Shown in pieces: positions 58,904 to 64,000 of a stretch of 64,000 bases of DNA (position 1 is its first letter; every line of letters starts with the position of its first letter). Origin of the DNA: Paratinospora sagittata (Eukaryota; Streptophyta; Magnoliopsida; Ranunculales; Menispermaceae); contig CM069607.1 in the NCBI GenBank assembly GCA_035771175.1, positions 7,862,501 through 7,926,500 on the forward strand, given 5' to 3'. The translations under genes and the position numbers were made by a program. A model generated the notes under the pieces. The model searched no databases and was not told the DNA's origin. It worked only from the letters and a program-made list of their open reading frames with translations.

Positions 58904-60294
58904 TGTCACACCCCGATCGGACGCGCCTAAACCGGCGGTACACTCTCGGACGGGGCGCGCATTTGGAACAATCATAATGGTAATAACAGAGTACGCAGCG
59001 GAAATACAATACACAGTACAAATCTGATTTCATATAATTCAGAATACTTTTATACATAAAATGGTCAAGGGAACATACTCCCAAAATTCCTAATTATTCA
59101 TATAAAGGGTACAAAATGTGGGCCCCATAACCTGCACCCAGTCCACCCTAATTTCCTGTGAAAGATTTGATAATATTGGAGTGAGCTTAACCCGCTCAGT
59201 GGGTAAATGGTGCATGAGTATAACAATTAATAAAGCGTACTTCAATATCAAATATCTTAAATACACATGTAAGCATCATAATCAATCAATATGTATGTAT
59301 GCATGACACCGTCACATATTAATGGTTTGATGAGCGTACATCGCCTGAGTTCACGTACAGGTGTCCTTCTCCGGGCGTAGCCAGGTTCTCACTGTACGTC
59401 CCTCCTCAGGAACGATGCTCTGGATTCACGTACTGATGTCCCTCCCCGGCGTAGCCGAGTACTCATGTACATCCCTCTCCAGAGAAATAATATGAATAGT
59501 GAGCAATGCTTCTAACTATTCTATGAATCATAAACCATATACGTCCCTAGGTGGTGATATGTATGATGTCAATGCATGAACTAGTCTAGTCTACTGGTCT
59601 GGTCTTTTCTTGACATTTAGACTGACTTTGTCAACGTCTAGTGATCCTTATCAGGGTCGGTATCACGACGTGCAAAGTTAGGACATTCGGGTCATAAACA
59701 TTATTGACATAATGCAGTGTAAATGAATAGTAGACATAATAATAATTGAATGTAAACTTTAATAAAAGTTATGAAATACGCAAACCTATGTTTCGTTCCC
59801 CACCTTCAGATCTGGTGCTTTTCTCCGAACAGAACTTCGTTGCACCGCTTTCAGATCTGGCGCTTTCCTCCGGACAGAACTTTGTTGCACCGCACCGGGA
59901 GTCTCAAAAACTAAAAACTTAGAATGCGTGGAAAGGAGAAGAAAAATCACAAGAGAAGGTGATTTGGTGTGAGGAATGGGAAATGAGGAGGTTTCTTATA
60001 TAGAGATTTTTGCGCCTGAACGTTCTGGCATTGCGCCTGAACGTTCTGGCATTGCGCCTGAACGTTCTGGCATTGCGCCTGAACGTTCTGGCATGCGCCT
60101 GAACGTTTTGGCATGTCTGAACGTTCTGGCATGCGTCTGAACGTTCTGACATTGCGCCTGAACGTTCTGGCATGCGCCTAAACGTTCTGTCATGCGCCTG
60201 AACGTTCTGTCATTGCGCCTGAACGTTCTGGCGTTGCCCAAATAGTAAAAATTTCAAATAGTAATTTTTTTTTTGTGAAATACAAGGTATTACA
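58904..60294 (-). repeat. 3' LTR of element VI
   Basis: 1391 bp with the terminus TGTCACACCCCGATCGG at 58904 and minus-strand start TGTAATACCTTG at 60294. Thirteen or so GAACGTTC-type repeats lie at about 60010-60232, with the TATA box CTATATAAGAA just beyond (about 59997-60006). PPT AAGGGGGGTAGAG at 60295-60307. Confidence 0.9.
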
Positions 60295-60307
60295 CTCTAC
60301 CCCCCTT

Positions 60308-62537
60308 AAAGGGATTTCGTCCTCGAAATCAAGTCAAGTATGGATGAGGGGTATTGCTGGCGAAGTAGAGCACGTCCCCAGGATGCAGAGCGTACCGTGA
60401 ACAGTGCATCTCAGTAAGCACGTCCTTCCGAACCTCAGGATCATTCGGTAAACAAAGGCGTTTTTTATAGAAAATGGCTCCGTCAGCAGAGACTGACCAA
60501 TGAGGAAGGTCTTGCCCGCTGAGTAGAAGTTCTCGTTCTCCATTAACATAGGGTCATTGGCTTGAGTAGCTGAAATCTTGCGAACGAGGTCAGAGGTAGC
60601 TGATAATTGAGAGAGTCTTGGGCGTGGTCCCTCTTCGTTTAGCTGGAGGTTAAAGTTCTCTATCTCGGTAGCCAATTTTCCCATTTCATAGTTAAGAGTG
60701 CAAGCAACATAAGATTTCCTACTCAGGGCATCAGCCACAACATTGGCCTTGCCAGGATGGTACTGGAGTTGAAAGTCATAGTCGTTCAAGAATTCCAACC
60801 ATCTTCTTTGGCGGAGGTTTAGGTCTCTCTGAGTGTATATGTACTTAAGACTCTTGTGATCTGAGAAGACCTCGAACCGTTCACCGTATAGGTAATGACG
60901 CCATAGTTTAAGTGCAAACACAACAGCTGCAAGTTCCAAGTCATGGGTTGGGTAATTACCCTCATGAATCTTCAGTTGCCTGGAGGCATATGCAACAACT
61001 TGGCCTTCTTGCATTAGTACGGCACCTAAGCCTTGGAGAGAGGCATCGGTGTATAATGAAAAACCAATTCCATTTCTTGGAGTAATAAGTACAGGTGCTG
61101 TCGTGAGGCGTTTCTTCAATTCCTGGAATGATGCTTCACAGGAGGGAGTCCAGATGAAGCGCACGTCTTTTCGAGTGAACTTGGTCATAGGTTCAGCAAT
61201 CTTGGAAAAGTCCTTGATGAAGCGTCTGTAATAGCCAGCCAAACCAAGAAAACTCCTAATCTGAGTAACAGTGGTAGGCTGCTTCCAGTTTAAAACTGCT
61301 TCAACTTTAGAAGGATCGACCTAAATGCCATTGCCTGAAACCACATGGCCTAGGAATTGAACTCTTTGCGCCCAAAATTCGCACTTACTCAACTTTGCAT
61401 ACAGTTGGTGTCTTTGTAAGGTCTGGAGGACGATCTTCAAATGTATTTTATGGTCTTCCTCGGTTGAGGAATATATCAAGATGTCGTCCACAAAAACCAC
61501 CACAAACCGGTCTAAGTATAACCTGAATATGCGATTCATCAAATCCATGAATGCAGCAGGGGCATTTGTTAGACCGAACGGCATAACTAAGAATTCGTAA
61601 TGACCGTACCGAGTTCTGAACGCCGTCTTGGGAATGTCGGACTCTCGGATTCGAAGTTGGTGATAACCAGACCGTAAATCAATCTTAGAGAAGTATTTGG
61701 CTTCGCGAAGTTGGTCGAATAAGTCATCGATCCTGGGCAACGGATATCTGTTCTTGATGGTGACGTTATTCAACTTGCGATAATCGATGCAAAGTCGTAA
61801 CGAACCATCCTTTTTGCGAACAAACAGAACTGGAGCGCCCCAGGGTGATGAACTCTTTCGGATGAAGCCATTACTCTCTAATTCTTTAAGTTGTTTGTCT
61901 AATTCAACCAGTTCAATATTTGACATTCTGCATGGTGAAATTGAGATAGGCCTTGTCCCAGGTATGAGGTTGATCTCAAGATCGAATTCCCGAACTGGAG
62001 GTAGACCAGGAAGGTCATTAAGAAAAACTGTTGGGAATGCAGATACGACTGGAACATCGCGTACTTCGGGAGGGTACAGAGCTGGTGATTCATTGCCGTC
62101 ACCAAGAGACAACGCTCGAAGTTGTGACTTGAGAAGTGCAACTGTTGATTTGTGTATCCATTGCCTTGTTCCCTGAATCTTGACAAACTCTCCTGTAGGC
62201 AAAGTTAACTGAACGTTCTTGTTCAAACAGTCGATCGTTGCATTCAGTGGTGCGAGCCAGTCCATGCCGAGGATGATGTCAAAGTCATCAAAATCCATTA
62301 CAAAAAGATCGGCATATATTATCTGTTCGGACATTCGAAGCTCACATCGAAAACACTGCAAATTCACGTCAGTACCCGATCCGAACGGTGATGTGACATG
62401 GAGTGTGATGTTTGTGGGTTCAGGATGCAGCCTAAATGTCTTACCAATGTTGATGATATAAAAGAATTCGTAGCACCTGAATCAAACAAAACATGCACCA
62501 ATGTATTGAACAAAGGAAAGGTACCTTCGACGACATT
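60308..62537 (-). pseudogene. Truncated pol of element VI (protease to RNase H)
   Basis: Right to left: protease remainder (an aspartic-protease region with a 1-bp deletion near 62430), linker, RT ([22 protein letters not shown]), RNase H ([15 protein letters not shown]). It is broken by TAG for Glu near 61321 and a frameshift near 60537. The integrase and chromodomain are deleted between about 60370 (3' UTR) and the CCCAGGATGCAGAG site. At 62538 protease-region sequence CGACATTAT runs into LTR sequence AATTCAGAATAC. Confidence 0.87.
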
Positions 62538-63737
62538 ATAATTCAGAATACTTTTTACATAAAATGGTCAAGGGAACATACTCCCAAAATCCCCAATGAT
62601 TCATACAAAGGGTACAAAATGTGGGCCCCATAACCTGCACCCAGTCCACCCTAATTTCCTGTGAAAGATTTGATAATATTGGAGTGAGCTTAACGCGCTC
62701 AGTGGGTAAATAGTGAATGAGTATAACAATTAATAAAGCATACTTCAATATCAAATATCTTAAATACACATGTAAGCATCATAATCAATCAATATGTATG
62801 TATGCATGACACCGTCACGTATTAATGGTTTGATGAGCGTACATCGCCTGAGTTCACGTACAGGTGTCCTTCCCCGGGCGTAGCCAGGTTCTCACTGTAC
62901 GTCCCTCCTCAGGAACGATGCTCTGGATTCACGTACTGATGTCCCTCCCCGGCGTAGCCGAGTACTCATGTACGTCCCTCTCCAGAGAAATAATATGAAT
63001 AGTGAGCAATGCTTCTAACTATTCTATGAGTCATAAACCATATACGTCCCTAGGTGGTGATATGTATGATGCCAATGCATGAACTAGTCTAGTCTACTGG
63101 TCTGGTCTTTTCTTAACATTTAGACTGACTTTGTCAACGTCTAGTGATCCTTATCAGGGTCGGTATCACGACGTGCAAAGTTAGGACATTCAAGTCATAA
63201 ACATTATTGACATAATGCAGTGTAAATGAATAGTAGACATAATAATAATTGAATGTAAACTTTAATAAAAGTTATGAAACACGCAAACCTATGTTTCGTT
63301 CCCCACCTTCAGATCTAGTGCTTTTCTCCGGACAGAACTTCGTTGCACCGCTTTCAGATCTGGCGCTTTCCTCCGGACAGAACTTTGTTGCACCGCACCG
63401 GGAGTCTCAAAAACTAAAAACTTAGAATGCGTGGAAAGGAGAAGAAAAATCACAAGAGAAGGTGATTTGGTGTGAGGAATGAGAAATGAGGAGGTTTCTT
63501 ATATAGAGATTTTTGCGCCTGAACGTTCTGGCATTGCGCCTGAACGTTCTGGCAGGCGCCTGAACGTTCTGGCAGGCGCCTGAACGTTCTGGCATGTCTG
63601 AACGTTCTGGCATGCTCCTGAACGTTCTGTCATTGCGCCTGAACGTTCTGTCATGCGCTGAACGTTCTGGCGTTGCCCAAATAGTAAAAATTTCAAATAG
63701 TAAATTTTTTTTTTTTTGTGAAATACTGGGTATTACA
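62538..63737 (-). repeat. 5' LTR of element VI, truncated at U5
   Basis: It lacks about the first 120-130 bp (U5 end), being fused to pol there. The R, TATA (about 63497-63506), GAACGTTC repeats (about 63515-63675) and U3 end TGTAATACCCAG (63737) are present. It closely resembles the 3' LTR of the same element. Confidence 0.88.
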
Positions 63738-64000
63738 TTTGTGGTGATACCTAACATCTTGTTGATGAAGATGCCGATTGATCTTGTTGTAAACTGAAAA
63801 CTCATGTAGTTTAATGAATTGGCTTTTCATCCATACATTATATTATTTATGTTTTTATATTAAAAAGCTTAGAAACATAAGGGTAATTTACCTGTTATAT
63901 GCCAGACCACTTGCATGCCTGCTGCAACTATACGGTTTAACATTTTTGAGTCGAACCTTTAATAAAAAATTAAAAAAAGGAAAAGAAAAAGAAAGAAAAG
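63738..64000. repeat. ~810-bp satellite array, segment A6
   Basis: Continuation of the array after element VI, starting with the TTTGT duplication and GGTGATACCTAACATC, a variant shared with the a-type unit near 36380 and 56460. It runs to the window end. Confidence 0.9.

Larger units (their letters stand above)
58904..63737 (-). mobile_element. Element VI: internally deleted element with target-site duplication
   Basis: Minus strand, flanked by TTTGT duplications (58899-58903 and 63738-63742) in the satellite. It contains the 3' LTR, PPT, a pol fragment lacking integrase and chromodomain, RT and protease, then a fusion of protease-region sequence to the 5' LTR. The gag N-terminus, spacer, extra ORF, leader and PBS are missing. 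The deletions probably arose after insertion. Confidence 0.88.

Overview
This looks like nuclear DNA of a flowering plant, probably a eudicot. It has one intron-containing RWP-RK gene, plant Ty3/gypsy chromoviruses with an initiator-Met-tRNA primer site, and an AT-rich satellite of about 810 bp. Nothing here is bacterial, organellar or ribosomal. More than 90 percent of the window is repeats. Six copies of one retrotransposon family (called I to VI here) lie in or next to a tandem satellite array. || Layout: satellite (1-1248); element I, minus strand, decayed (1249-9614); satellite (9615-12360); element II, minus strand, nearly complete, fused head to head with a plus-strand fragment (12361-24380); satellite (24381-25180); element III, truncated (25181-29264), joined to a diverged LTR (29265-31333); satellite with trimeric higher-order structure (31334-38593); element V (38594-56193), which carries both the young nested element IV (39269-50743) and the host-type gene (52355-54930); satellite (56194-58903); element VI, internally deleted but with a target-site duplication (58904-63737); satellite to the end. 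|| The retrotransposon family encodes, in transcription order, an extra ORF with a plant-transposon-protein-like domain and then a single gag-pro-RT-RNaseH-integrase-chromodomain ORF. Both ATGs sit 7 nt after a textbook 3' splice site, and a GAG/GTACGT donor lies in the leader. The element may therefore choose between its two products by alternative splicing. Its LTR promoter has a TATA box directly downstream of up to 16 or more copies of a ~20-bp repeat whose core is the palindrome GAACGTTC, which matches a two-unit heat-shock element (GAAnnTTC). || The main finds are these. (1) A complete-looking five-exon chimeric gene at 52865-54490 joins exon 1 of a nucleobase-ascorbate transporter (NAT) gene, in frame, to an RKD-type RWP-RK transcription factor. 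It sits antisense inside the extra ORF of element V and replaces about 1.27 kb of it. RKD genes control egg-cell and embryo identity and are tied to nucellar embryony in some fruit trees. (2) Two small hairpin elements (8952-9127 and 55086-55462) have both ends derived from the U3 end of the LTR and are flanked by 5-bp duplications, as if the integrase had inserted snap-back cDNA. (3) The alternative-splicing design and the GAACGTTC promoter repeats.
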